Shown piece after piece: positions 7,265 to 17,826 of a stretch of DNA of 64,000 bases. Source of the DNA: Variovorax saccharolyticus (GTDB taxonomy: Bacteria; Pseudomonadota; Gammaproteobacteria; Burkholderiales; Burkholderiaceae_C); contig NZ_JASZYT010000005.1 of NCBI RefSeq assembly GCF_030316765.1, positions 422,244 through 486,243 on the forward strand. Reading direction: 5' to 3'. Under the pieces are notes generated by a model. It saw only the letters and a list, made by a program, of their open reading frames with translations. It searched no databases and had not been told where the DNA came from. The position numbers and the translations under genes are program-made. Numbering within the stretch: position 1 is the stretch's first letter; every line of letters starts with the position of its first letter.

Positions 7265-8865
7265 CCGCCCGCCTGTCGCAGCGGCTGGGCCGCCTGATGC
7301 TGCTGGCCTCGTTGCTGGCGCTGCCGGCATGGCGGGTGGCCGCGCAGGACCTGTGCCAGGCCGGTGGATCGCCGGTGAACCCGGCCGCATCGACCGGGCC
7401 GGGCGAACTCGGCGGCAAGGGCGGCGGAAGAGGAGGCATCGGCGGCACGGGTGTCACGGCGCAAGGCGGCAACGGCAGCGGCGGCATCGGTGGCACGGGG
7501 GCGACGGCACGGGCGCCCGATCCGACCGGGGGCATCGGCGGCACCGGCATCGTCGGCGTGATCACCGGCTTCGCCAGCATCTGCGTCAACGGGCTGGAGG
7601 TGCAGTTCGATACGAACACCCCGGTCGTGGACAACGGCCGGCCGGCGTCCGCACGCGGCTTGGCCGTGGGGCAGGTGGTCGCGGTGCGCGCGACCGGGCC
7701 GGACCACGACCTGCGCGCCCAGGCGATCGCCGTGCTGCATGCGCTGGTGGGGCCGGTCGAGTCCGTCGATGCCGCGGCGGGCACGCTGCGGGTGCTCGGC
7801 GAGCGCGCCAAGGCAGTCGCTCCCGCAGCGCTGGGCGGCTTGCGGGCCGGGGACTGGGTGCGACTCAGCGGCCACCGGCAGGCCGATGGCGTGCTGGCGG
7901 CCTCGCGCATCGAGGCGCTGCCTTCCCGGGCACCTCGCCAGGCGCAGGTCGCGGGCCGCGTGAATGCGATCACCTCCGATGCCATGCAGGTCGACGGCAC
8001 GCGCGTCAGCCTGAATGCGCGTGCCTTGCCGCGCGGCCTCGGCCGCGGCCGCGAGGTGCTGGTCACCGGCCAATGGAATGCCGGCGTCCTGACGGCGCAG
8101 CAGGTCACGCTCGACCCGACCCGCGAGCAGCTCGGCATGGTGCGGGACGTGGTCCTCGAAGGCTACGTCCAGGAGATCGGGGCGGGATCTTTCAGCCTCG
8201 GCAGCGGCGACCTGCAACTCGACGCCGGGGCTCGGGTGGTCGGCGGCGGACCGGCCGACCTGGTCGTGAATCAACTCGTTCGCGTCACCGGACGCATGGA
8301 CGCGGAGCGTCGCATCGTGATCGATCAGGTCGTGATCGAGGCGGGCGGACCCAGCGGTGGATCGGGCAGCGCTTCCGGATCTGGGCAGGGGTCGAGTGGG
8401 TCCAGCGGCTCGAGTGGGTCCAGTGGTTCGAGTGGTTCAAGTGGTTCAAGTGGTTCAAGTGGTTCGAGTGGTTCGAGTGGCTCCGGCAGTTCCGGCAGTT
8501 CCGGCAGTTCCGGGAGTTCCGGGAGTTCCGGCAGTTCCGGCAGTTCCGGCAGTTCAGGTTCGTCGGGAAGCTCCGGGAGTTCCGGTGGCTCGAGCGGCAG
8601 TGGGGGAAGCGACGGTGGCAGCGGAAGCGGCAGCAGCGGTAGCGGTGGCGGCAGCGGCGGAAGTGGCAGCGGCGGTAGCGGTGGCGGCAGTGGTGGAAGT
8701 GGTGGAAGTGGCAGCGGCGGCAGTGGTGGCAGTGGCAGCGGAGGCAGTGGCGGCGGCAGTGGTGGAAGTGGCGGCGGAGGCAGCGGCGGCGGCAGTGGCG
8801 GGAGCGGCGGCGGCGGCGGAAGCGGCGGAAGCGGAGGCAGCGGCGGAAGCGGCAGCGGAAAGTAA
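7261..8865 (+). CDS. Exported DUF5666-domain protein with a long Ser-Gly repeat tail
   Basis: A 534-residue protein with a signal peptide (MTARLSQRLGRLMLLASLLA, cleavage near VAAQ). A glycine-rich linker with GGIGGTG repeats follows. Several DUF5666-type beta domains then run from about residue 95 to 360, with recurring units such as VGPVESVDAAAGTLRVLG, VAGRVNAITSDAMQVDG and YVQEIGAGSFSLG. The last roughly 155 residues are almost pure Ser-Gly and Gly-Gly-Ser repeats. DUF5666 units resemble small OB-like or beta-barrel modules of unknown ligand. The protein is probably periplasmic or surface-associated. It starts inside the stop of the DUF6502 gene. The tail may vary in length between strains because the DNA is itself repetitive. 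Confidence 0.78.
   Translation: MTARLSQRLGRLMLLASLLALPAWRVAAQDLCQAGGSPVNPAASTGPGELGGKGGGRGGIGGTGVTAQGGNGSGGIGGTGATARAPDPTGGIGGTGIVGVITGFASICVNGLEVQFDTNTPVVDNGRPASARGLAVGQVVAVRATGPDHDLRAQAIAVLHALVGPVESVDAAAGTLRVLGERAKAVAPAALGGLRAGDWVRLSGHRQADGVLAASRIEALPSRAPRQAQVAGRVNAITSDAMQVDGTRVSLNARALPRGLGRGREVLVTGQWNAGVLTAQQVTLDPTREQLGMVRDVVLEGYVQEIGAGSFSLGSGDLQLDAGARVVGGGPADLVVNQLVRVTGRMDAERRIVIDQVVIEAGGPSGGSGSASGSGQGSSGSSGSSGSSGSSGSSGSSGSSGSSGSSGSGSSGSSGSSGSSGSSGSSGSSGSSGSSGSSGSSGGSSGSGGSDGGSGSGSSGSGGGSGGSGSGGSGGGSGGSGGSGSGGSGGSGSGGSGGGSGGSGGGGSGGGSGGSGGGGGSGGSGGSGGSGSGK
8389..8862 (+). repeat. In-frame coding minisatellite (Ser-Gly and Gly-Gly-Ser codons)
   Basis: The 3' end of the DUF5666 gene is built from short in-frame units. 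First come 9-bp units of the type GGTTCAAGT and GGTTCGAGT, then GGCAGTTCC and GGGAGTTCC, then GGCGGCAGTGGTGGAAGT-like units. Neighbouring units differ at synonymous positions, so the array has both identical stretches and diverged ones. The array stays in frame to the TAA at 8863. Confidence 0.85.
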
Positions 8866-8922
8866 AGCGGCGAGTTGAAGGCTCGCCCGGGAAAACCCGA
8901 GACGCCGGCCCGCCTGCCGCCG

Positions 8923-8973
8923 TTCATGCACCCGGCGCCGCCATTCGTGCTTGTGAAGCGGCTGTTCGTGCTT
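8923..8973 (+). promoter_or_regulatory. Three 21-bp-spaced direct repeats upstream of coxM, candidate RcoM (LytTR) operator
   Basis: Three 9-bp repeats share TTC(A/G)TGC: TTCATGCAC at 8923-8931, TTCGTGCTT at 8944-8952 and TTCGTGCTT at 8965-8973. Their starts are exactly 21 bp apart, so each is separated from the next by 12 bp and all face the same side of the helix. LytTR regulators are known to bind 9-bp direct repeats with 12-13 bp spacers. No fourth copy is found one period up or down. The only LytTR gene in the window is the RcoM-type gene at 3691. Confidence 0.72.
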
Positions 8974-8978
8974 TGGTG

Positions 8979-9007
8979 CCTGCGGTCGAAACCCGGTCGT
9001 CTTAACT
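8979..9007 (+). promoter_or_regulatory. Candidate activator-dependent promoter of the cox operon
   Basis: A -10-like TTAACT at 9002-9007 has a very poor -35 hexamer (CCTGCG) 17 bp upstream at 8979-8984. A poor -35 placed only five bases after the last LytTR-like repeat is what one expects for a promoter needing an activator. Transcription would begin near 9014, before the AGGAGA ribosome site in front of coxM. Confidence 0.45.
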
Positions 9008-9041
9008 TCTGCGGGCGACCCCTCGCCAGGAGACAACAACG

Positions 9042-9905
9042 ATGATCCCAGCCGGATTCGACTATCACGCGCCCCGCTCGGTGGGCGATGCGATCTCGCT
9101 GCTCGGGCAGTACGGCAGCGATGCCAAGCTGCTGGCCGGCGGCCACAGCCTGCTGCCGATGATGAAGCTGCGATTCGCGCAACCGGCACACCTGATCGAC
9201 CTGAACCGCATCGAGGCGCTGCGCGGCATCCGGGAGGAGGGCGACACGATCGTGATCGGCGCGATGACGGTCGAGAACGAGCTGATCGCCTCGGCGCTGC
9301 TGCAGCACAAGCTGCCATTGCTGCCTGAGGCGGCCAGGCAGATCGCCGATCCGCAGGTGCGCAACCGCGGCACCATCGGCGGCGATATCGCGCATGGCGA
9401 CCCGGGCAACGACCATCCTGCGCTGTCGATCGCGCTGGACGCCGTGTTCGTGCTCGAAGGTCCCCAGGGCACGCGCCAGGTCGACGCCGACGGTTTCTTC
9501 CAGGGCACCTACATGACCGCCATGGCCGAGGACGAGGTGCTGACCGCGATCCGCATCCCGGCGCTCGCCTCCGGCACCGGCTACGCCTACCAGAAGCTCA
9601 AGCGCAAGACCGGGGACTGGGCCACCGCCGCGGCCGCGGTCGTGATGCGGGTGGACGGCGGCAACGTGAGCCATGTCCGCATCGCGCTGACGAACCTGGC
9701 GCCGACCGCCCTGCGGGCCCGCGATGCCGAAGACGCGCTGCTCGGCAAGCCACCGAGCGATGCCGCGATCACCGATGCGGCCGCGCGGGCGATGGCGATC
9801 TGCGACCCGGCCGAAGACCTGCGCGGCGACCGCGACTACAAGATCGCGATGGCCGGCCAGATGGTGCAGCGCGCGCTGCGCCTGGCGCTGTCGCGCTGCA
9901 AATAA
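9042..9905 (+). CDS. coxM: Aerobic CO dehydrogenase, FAD-binding medium subunit
   Basis: A 287-residue flavoprotein subunit that takes electrons from the iron-sulphur subunit of CO dehydrogenase and passes them to the quinone pool. It shows both FAD pyrophosphate motifs of the family, AGGHSLLPMMKLR near residue 32 and TIGGDIAHGDPGND near residue 112, and the following C-terminal CO_deh_flav_C domain. The length is typical. The ATG at 9042 has AGGAGA upstream. It is the first gene of the coxMSLGDEF run, 22 bases ahead of coxS. The TIGGDIAHGDP form of the second motif fits CoxM rather than the VGGN form of many xanthine dehydrogenase-like relatives. Confidence 0.93.
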   Translation: MIPAGFDYHAPRSVGDAISLLGQYGSDAKLLAGGHSLLPMMKLRFAQPAHLIDLNRIEALRGIREEGDTIVIGAMTVENELIASALLQHKLPLLPEAARQIADPQVRNRGTIGGDIAHGDPGNDHPALSIALDAVFVLEGPQGTRQVDADGFFQGTYMTAMAEDEVLTAIRIPALASGTGYAYQKLKRKTGDWATAAAAVVMRVDGGNVSHVRIALTNLAPTALRARDAEDALLGKPPSDAAITDAAARAMAICDPAEDLRGDRDYKIAMAGQMVQRALRLALSRCK

Positions 9906-9927
9906 GAACGACGAAGGAGCAGACCCC

Positions 9928-10422
<495 letters not shown>

Positions 10423-10445
10423 GCACGCCCGGCCGCCCGAAGTGC

Positions 10446-10488
10446 GAATTCCCCCTCGGGGGGACGGCGCGCAGCGCCAAGGGGGTCC
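10446..10488 (+). repeat. Hairpin-forming C-run/G-run repeat in the coxS-coxL spacer
   Basis: The spacer holds GAATTCCCCCTCGGGGGG followed by GGCGC-GCA-GCGCC and AAGGGGG. The first part can fold as a CCCCC/GGGGG hairpin and the second as a perfect 5-bp stem. Alternatively, the first C-run can pair with the last G-run around the GGCGC stem. The element ends two bases before the coxL ATG, so the coxL ribosome site (AAGGGGGTCC) is part of it. I associate this dispersed repeat with Variovorax and relatives, but no search was run. Confidence 0.6.
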
Positions 10489-10489
10489 A

Positions 10490-12904
<2,415 letters not shown>

Positions 12905-12928
12905 GGCGCCGCATCGAATCGAAGACCC

Positions 12929-13549
12929 ATGGAAGTCAAGCTGGACAAACGCTACCCGCTCGATGTCGATGCCGTGCGCGCCTGGACGCTGCTGGCCGAC
13001 GTGCCGGCCACGGCCGGCTGCATGCCCGGCGCGGCGATCACCGAGAAGATCGACGACACGCACTACAAGGGCAGCGTCAAGGTCAAGGTGGGGCCGGCCA
13101 ACGCGGCCTTCGCGGGCGACATCGAGGTGCTGGCGCTCGACGAGCTGCACCAGACGCTGCAGCTGCTGGGCAAGGGCTCGGACCGCGGCGGCTCGTCGGC
13201 GTCGATGAAGCTCACGGCCACGATCGAGGCCGGCGAGACGGCCGGCACATCGGTGCTGGCGGGCCAGGCCGAGGTGATCGTCAACGGCAAGTTCGCGCAG
13301 TTCGGCGGCCGGCTGATGGTGCAGGTGTCGGACATGCTGCTTGGCCAGTTCGTCGACAACTTCCGCGTCGCGGCGGCGGCCTTGCCGGCGCCGCAGGCGA
13401 GCGCCGCTGCGGCGACCGCCATCGGGGCCGCGGCCGCGGCCGAGCCGGCCGCCGTGGCGCCGGCCAAACCCAACGAAATCAATGCGCTCGCGGTGTTCTG
13501 GCATCTGGTCAAGGGCTGGGTGGCCGGCCTCTTCGGCAAGCGCGCCTGA
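12929..13549 (+). CDS. coxG: CO dehydrogenase accessory protein CoxG, membrane recruitment factor
   Basis: A 206-residue protein with an N-terminal SRPBCC/START-like domain (about 1-150: PLDVDAVRAWTLLADV, GCMPGAAITE, YKGSVKVKVGP). An Ala/Pro-rich linker and a short amphipathic or hydrophobic tail (INALAVFWHLVKGWVAGLFG) follow. CoxG is known to help attach CO dehydrogenase to the cytoplasmic membrane and may carry quinone. The C-terminal tail fits membrane anchoring. It lies between coxL and coxD, while in Oligotropha coxG is further downstream, so the order is shuffled here. Confidence 0.88.
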   Translation: MEVKLDKRYPLDVDAVRAWTLLADVPATAGCMPGAAITEKIDDTHYKGSVKVKVGPANAAFAGDIEVLALDELHQTLQLLGKGSDRGGSSASMKLTATIEAGETAGTSVLAGQAEVIVNGKFAQFGGRLMVQVSDMLLGQFVDNFRVAAAALPAPQASAAAATAIGAAAAAEPAAVAPAKPNEINALAVFWHLVKGWVAGLFGKRA

Positions 13550-13556
13550 GCCCGCC

Positions 13557-14456
13557 ATGACCGACGCCGAGCTGCGAGAGTCGCTGCACCGGGCCGGCTA
13601 CATCGCCGACGAAAGCCTGGCCACCGCGCTGTGGCTGGCCGGCGAGCTCGAGCGGCCGCTCCTGATCGAGGGCGACGCCGGCGTCGGCAAGACCGCGCTG
13701 GCCGGCGCGCTCGCGCGGGCCCGCGGCCAGGCGCTGGTGCGGCTCCAGTGCCACGAAGGCCTGGACTTGTCGCAGGCCGCGTACGAGTGGAACTACGGCC
13801 GCCAGCTGCTCGCGATCCGCCTCGGCGAGACCCAGCCCCAGGGCCTGAAGGAGTCCGACCTGTTCGCGCGCGACTACCTGCTGGAGCGGCCGCTGCTGCA
13901 GGCGATCTCGAGCGAGCAGCCCTGCGTGCTGCTGATCGACGAGATCGACCGCGCCGACGAGGCCTTCGAGGCTTTCCTGCTCGAGGTGCTGGCCGACTAC
14001 CAGATCACCGTGCCCGAACTGGGCACGCTGCACGCCAGGCACATCCCGCAGGTCGTGCTGACCAGCAACGGCACGCGCGAGCTGTCGGATGCGCTGCGCC
14101 GGCGCTGCCTGTATCACTACCTCGACTATCCGAGCCTGGCGCGCGAGATCGCGATCGTGCGCGCCACCCTGCCGGAGGCGGAGGCCGCCCTGATCGAACA
14201 GGCCGTGAGCTTCGTGCAGCGGCTGCGGCGCGAGGACCTGGCCAAGGCGCCCGGCGTGGCCGAGACGCTCGACTGGGTGCGCGCGCTGCACCGGCTGTCG
14301 TTCAAGGCGCTGCCCGAGGATCCGCACGCACTGGCTGCCACGCTGGCCTGCCTGGTCAAGACGCGCGAAGACCGCTTCCAGCTCGGCGAGGATCGCGTGC
14401 GGCAGCTGATCGAAGGACGGCGCGCGGTCGGCGTTGCCGAGAAGTCACCGACATGA
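13557..14456 (+). CDS. coxD: AAA+ MoxR-type ATPase CoxD, CO dehydrogenase maturation
   Basis: A 299-residue MoxR-family AAA+ ATPase with Walker A GDAGVGKTAL (about residues 38-47), Walker B VLLIDEIDRAD and sensor-1 VVLTSNGTREL, followed by an arginine finger region (LRRRCLYHYLDYP). CoxD is required, with CoxE and CoxF, for building the Mo-Cu centre of CO dehydrogenase, most likely sulphuration and copper insertion. It starts eight bases after coxG and overlaps coxE by four bases, so the pair is coupled. Confidence 0.9.
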   Translation: MTDAELRESLHRAGYIADESLATALWLAGELERPLLIEGDAGVGKTALAGALARARGQALVRLQCHEGLDLSQAAYEWNYGRQLLAIRLGETQPQGLKESDLFARDYLLERPLLQAISSEQPCVLLIDEIDRADEAFEAFLLEVLADYQITVPELGTLHARHIPQVVLTSNGTRELSDALRRRCLYHYLDYPSLAREIAIVRATLPEAEAALIEQAVSFVQRLRREDLAKAPGVAETLDWVRALHRLSFKALPEDPHALAATLACLVKTREDRFQLGEDRVRQLIEGRRAVGVAEKSPT

Positions 14457-15619
14457 ACACGGTGGCGCGACCGCTGGAGAGCATCGCCGGCTTCGCTGCG
14501 CTGCTGCGGGACCATGGCATGAAGGTCGGCATCGCCGAGCAGCAGGCCTTCGTGCAGGCGGCCCTGCGGCTGCCGCTGGAGCGGGTGTCGCGACTCGATC
14601 CGGCCTGGCGCGCGATCGCCTGTCACGACGCCCACGACTGGCGGCGCTGGCCCGAGCTGTTCGACAGCTACTGGTACCCGCGGCGAGTCCGGGGCCGCAC
14701 GAAGGTCGGCGGCCAGGCGCGGCCGAGCCGCAGCCTGCAGCAGGTGGTGCAAAGCCTGCACGAGCGCATGGACGGCTCCGCGCCTTCGCCAAGACCGGCC
14801 TCGGCCGACACCGCCCTCGATGCGCCGCCCGTGGCCGAGGGAGACCCGGCGCAGCAGCGCGCCAAGGGCGGTGCCAGCCGCACCGATGCCCTGCACGACC
14901 GGTCGCTGTCGCAATGGCTGCCGCAAGACCTCGCGCTGCTGCAGAGCCTGGCCGAGCGGATCGCGCAGCGCCTGCGAAAGCGCTTGACGCGCCGCTGGCA
15001 CGACGCTGCGCGCGGCCGTCGCCTCGACGTGCGGCGCACGCTGCGCGCCAGCCTGCGCACCGGCGGCCTGCCCGTCCACCCGGTGTGGCGCGCGGTCCGG
15101 CGCGAATGGCCGCGGCTCTTCATCCTGGTCGACGTCAGCCGCTCGATGGAGACCCATGCCCAGCTGTTCCTGCGCATCGCGCGCGCCTTCGTCGCCGCCA
15201 TGAATGCGCGGGTCTTCGTCTTCCATACGCGGCTGGCCGAGGTCACGCCATTGCTGCGCAGCGACTCGGCGGCGGTGCAGGAGAAGATCAACGCCGTGAC
15301 GGCCGGCTTCGGCGGCGGCACCCGCATCGCCACCAGCGTGGCGGACTTCCACGCGGTGCATGCGCGCGCGCAGCTGCAGCGCAACGCGCGCGTCTGGGTG
15401 CTGTCCGACGGCTTCGATGCCGACCCGCCGGAGCGGCTGGCGCAGGAACTTGCGCGCATCCGGGCGCGCGGCGCGCGGGTGCACTGGTTTCATCCGTCCG
15501 AGGCGCCGCCCGCATCGCAGTCGATGCAGGCGGTGATCGGGCGGCGCGAACTCGTGGAGGCTTTCTCGAGTCTCACCAGCCTGCGTGATCTGGCCGATCT
15601 GGCGCAGCACCTGCGCTGA
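14453..15619 (+). CDS. coxE: von Willebrand factor A domain protein CoxE, CO dehydrogenase maturation
   Basis: A 388-residue VWA-CoxE family protein. The MIDAS motif is visible as DVSRSMET (DxSxS) in the C-terminal half, with later threonine and aspartate positions in FGGGTRIATSV and VLSDGFDAD. CoxE works with the CoxD ATPase, in the usual MoxR plus VWA partnership, to mature the active site. The start lies inside the coxD stop (ATGA), the normal coupling for these pairs. The middle region (about 110-200) is Pro/Ala- and Arg-rich and probably disordered. Confidence 0.9.
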   Translation: MNTVARPLESIAGFAALLRDHGMKVGIAEQQAFVQAALRLPLERVSRLDPAWRAIACHDAHDWRRWPELFDSYWYPRRVRGRTKVGGQARPSRSLQQVVQSLHERMDGSAPSPRPASADTALDAPPVAEGDPAQQRAKGGASRTDALHDRSLSQWLPQDLALLQSLAERIAQRLRKRLTRRWHDAARGRRLDVRRTLRASLRTGGLPVHPVWRAVRREWPRLFILVDVSRSMETHAQLFLRIARAFVAAMNARVFVFHTRLAEVTPLLRSDSAAVQEKINAVTAGFGGGTRIATSVADFHAVHARAQLQRNARVWVLSDGFDADPPERLAQELARIRARGARVHWFHPSEAPPASQSMQAVIGRRELVEAFSSLTSLRDLADLAQHLR

Positions 15620-15651
15620 ATCGCCGGCATCCCCCTGAAGGAGAAGATGAC

Positions 15652-16539
15652 ATGAGCAACGCCGACACCGTCCTCGATTCCGCGCGCCGGCTGCAGCAGG
15701 CTGGCACGCCCTGCGCGCTGGTCAGCGTCGTGAAGTCGCTGCCGCCCGCATCCGCGCATCCGGGCGACAAGGCGGTCGTCACGGCCGATGGCCGGATGCA
15801 GGGCTGGGTCGGCGGCGGCTGTGCCCAGCCGGCCGTGATCCGCACGGTGCGTCAGGCGCTGGCCGACGGCCGGGCGCGGATGATCCGCATCTCACCGGCC
15901 GAGGAAGGCCACGAGCGGGACCTGGGCGATGTGCTCGAGTTCGGCATGGCCTGCCACTCCGGGGGCACGCTGGAGCTGTTCGTCGACCCGCTGATGCCGC
16001 GCGCCGAACTGGTCGTGATCGGCAGCTCGCCGGTGGCGGCCAGCCTGGTGCAGCTCGGGCCGCGGGTCGGCTTCGCCGTGACGCTGGTGGCCCAGGGCGC
16101 GCAGGCATCGGATCACCCCGACGCCTGCCGGGTGATCGATCGCGACGATGCGGCGACCGTCTGCCCGCAGGTCGGCGCCGGCGCCTGGGTCGTGATCGCG
16201 ACGCAGGGGCGGCGGGACCTGCAGGCGCTCGGCCTGGCGCTGTCGCTGAATGCGCGGCAGGTGTCCTTCGTCGCCAGCGCCCGCAAGGCCCAGGTGCTCA
16301 AGGATTCGCTGATCACCGCCGGCGCCGATGCGGCGGCGGTGGCCGCGATCGTCGCGCCCGCGGGCTATCCCATCTCGGCGTCGACGCCCGAGGAGATTGC
16401 GCTGTCGGTGCTGGCGGCGGTGGTGGCGAACCGTCGCCAGGCCTCGGGTCCGCCCGCGCCTCGAGCGGGGGACGAGGCGCACGCTCACGGTGCGACAGTG
16501 GCAGCGCCGGCGGCCCGGCGCGCCTGCTGCGGAGGCTGA
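15652..16539 (+). CDS. coxF: XdhC/CoxF-family maturation protein
   Basis: A 295-residue member of the XdhC/CoxF family, which binds molybdenum cofactor and helps insert or sulphurate it in molybdo-flavoenzymes. The N-terminal XdhC/CoxI domain (about 12-75) contains GWVGGGCAQPAVI. The C-terminal Rossmann-like domain starts near ELVVIGSSPVAASL, where the usual GxGxxG loop is altered. The C-terminus ends in a cysteine-rich RRACCGG. It follows coxE by 32 bases after an AAGGAG. Function within CO dehydrogenase assembly follows from family and position. Confidence 0.88.
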   Translation: MSNADTVLDSARRLQQAGTPCALVSVVKSLPPASAHPGDKAVVTADGRMQGWVGGGCAQPAVIRTVRQALADGRARMIRISPAEEGHERDLGDVLEFGMACHSGGTLELFVDPLMPRAELVVIGSSPVAASLVQLGPRVGFAVTLVAQGAQASDHPDACRVIDRDDAATVCPQVGAGAWVVIATQGRRDLQALGLALSLNARQVSFVASARKAQVLKDSLITAGADAAAVAAIVAPAGYPISASTPEEIALSVLAAVVANRRQASGPPAPRAGDEAHAHGATVAAPAARRACCGG

Positions 16540-16540
16540 C

Positions 16541-17215
16541 ATGGGCTGCATCCTCAAGGGCGGGGGCGGGCTGTACGCGCGCCTGGTGGTGGGCGCGGTG
16601 CTGCTGGCCGCGGGGTCCGGCAGCCGCCTCGGCGGGCGCCCCAAGTCGCTGCTCGAACTCGGCGGCGTGCCGTTGATCCGGCGCCAGCTGATCGCACTGT
16701 CGGGTGCCGGCGTCGACGAGGTGGTCGTGGTGCTGGGACATCACGCCGAATCGATCGAGGCTGCCGTGCGCGACTTCCCGGTGACGCTGGCTCGCAATCC
16801 GTCGCCGGACGACGGCCAGGCCTCCTCGGTGCGCATCGGCCTGCAGGCGCTGGCCGGCAAGCTCGACGCCGTGGTCGTCGCGCTGGCCGACCAGCCGATG
16901 ATCAACTCGCAGGACATCACGGCGCTGATCGGAGCCTTCAAGAAGCGCGGGGAGGCGTCGATGGTGGTGCCGCGGGTGGCCGGCGAGCCCGGCAATCCGG
17001 TGATCTTCGAGGCCGCACTGCGCGACGAGTGGCTGGCCGGGGATGTCAACGGGGCCTGCCGGCGCTGGCGCGACGCCAACCCCGGGCGGGTCTGCTGGCT
17101 CGACACCGACAACCAGCGCTACCGGATCGACATCGACACGCCGCAGGACCTCGAGCGCTTTGCCGAGCGCACCGGTCACGTGCTGCGCTGGCCGGCTCCG
17201 CCCGCGATGGCCTGA
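16541..17215 (+). CDS. MocA/MobA-like molybdopterin nucleotidyltransferase (probable cytidylyltransferase)
   Basis: A 224-residue NTP-transferase with the nucleotide-binding signature LAAGSGSRLGGRPKSL near residues 20-35 and ALADQPMI in the metal-binding region. Form I CO dehydrogenase uses molybdopterin cytosine dinucleotide, so a CTP-using MocA role is expected from the position directly after coxF, one base after its stop. The first roughly 17 residues (MGCILKGGGGLYARLVV) look poorly conserved, so the true start could be slightly downstream. Its last 40 bases overlap the 3' end of a convergent GIY-YIG gene. Confidence 0.82.
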   Translation: MGCILKGGGGLYARLVVGAVLLAAGSGSRLGGRPKSLLELGGVPLIRRQLIALSGAGVDEVVVVLGHHAESIEAAVRDFPVTLARNPSPDDGQASSVRIGLQALAGKLDAVVVALADQPMINSQDITALIGAFKKRGEASMVVPRVAGEPGNPVIFEAALRDEWLAGDVNGACRRWRDANPGRVCWLDTDNQRYRIDIDTPQDLERFAERTGHVLRWPAPPAMA

Positions 17216-17505
17216 GGCGCGCAGGGCGGCGACTCGGCCTCGAAGAAGGCGAGCTTGCGGGCGCGCGGCAGTGCCTTGAGCCTCAGTTCGGCCCGCAACG
17301 CTTCACTCTTGCTTGCATATTCGCGCGCCGCCAGCACACGCAGCGGGGGCCGCGCGCGCGTGAACCTGGCGCCCAGGCCGAACACATGCCGATAGAAGCG
17401 CTCTTCGACGTCGAGCGCGATCCCCGCGTAATACACGCCGCCCTCGCATTCCAGCAGATAGAGCCAGTAGGGCAGGGATGGCGGGTCGGGCAGGGTTCGA
17501 GGCAC
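17176..17505 (-). CDS. GIY-YIG domain protein (UPF0213/YhbQ-like)
   Basis: A 109-residue small GIY-YIG nuclease-fold protein. The first two strands read WLYLLECEGGVYYAGIA, where YLL and YAG replace the canonical GIY and YIG. They are followed by the arginine and glutamate positions in DVEERFYRH and SEALRAELRLKAL. A GTG start at 17505 begins the protein just ahead of the domain. A longer frame up to 17628 would add unrelated sequence and run into the FmdB start. Small members of this family have proposed DNA-repair roles. It is convergent with the mocA-like gene. Confidence 0.8.
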   Translation of the reverse strand: MPRTLPDPPSLPYWLYLLECEGGVYYAGIALDVEERFYRHVFGLGARFTRARPPLRVLAAREYASKSEALRAELRLKALPRARKLAFFEAESPPCAPQAIAGGAGQRST

Positions 17506-17626
17506 GCCGCGATTGTGCCGGCCCGGCAGGAGTATCCAACCCGGCGCCATCGTCGTAGGATCGCCGCGGGGGCGTTGGCATTCGAGCTCGCAGCTGCGCC
17601 GCCCGCAACTGTCGCGGAGAAGCACC

Positions 17627-17791
17627 ATGCCTACCTACCAGTATCGTTGCGTGAAGTGCGGCGAGGTGTTCGACCATGTCGAGCATCTCGCGGAGCATGA
17701 GACGGCCCGCTTGAACTGCCCGAAATGCGGCAGCGATGCGGTTCAGCATCAGCCGACCCAGTTCTTCGCGAAAACCTCCAAGAAAAGCTAG
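17627..17791 (+). CDS. FmdB/CxxC-CxxC zinc-ribbon protein
   Basis: A 54-residue zinc-ribbon protein of the FmdB family, with paired metal-binding motifs CVKCGEVFD and CPKCGSD, and the usual aromatic start MPTYQYRC. These small proteins are common in proteobacteria and their role is unclear (putative regulatory or chaperone). The start at 17627 is fixed by the conserved N-terminus. It is divergent from the GIY-YIG gene across a 121-base gap and is followed 35 bases later by a peroxiredoxin-like gene. Confidence 0.88.
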   Translation: MPTYQYRCVKCGEVFDHVEHLAEHETARLNCPKCGSDAVQHQPTQFFAKTSKKS

Positions 17792-17826
17792 AGGCGCCAC
17801 CGGCCCACACCCGAAGGAGAGCTTCC

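Noticed and set aside
8389..8862. Regular short repeats that could suggest a CRISPR-like or satellite array
   Set aside because: There are no unique spacers, the units are 9-18 bp, and all keep the reading frame of an exported protein.
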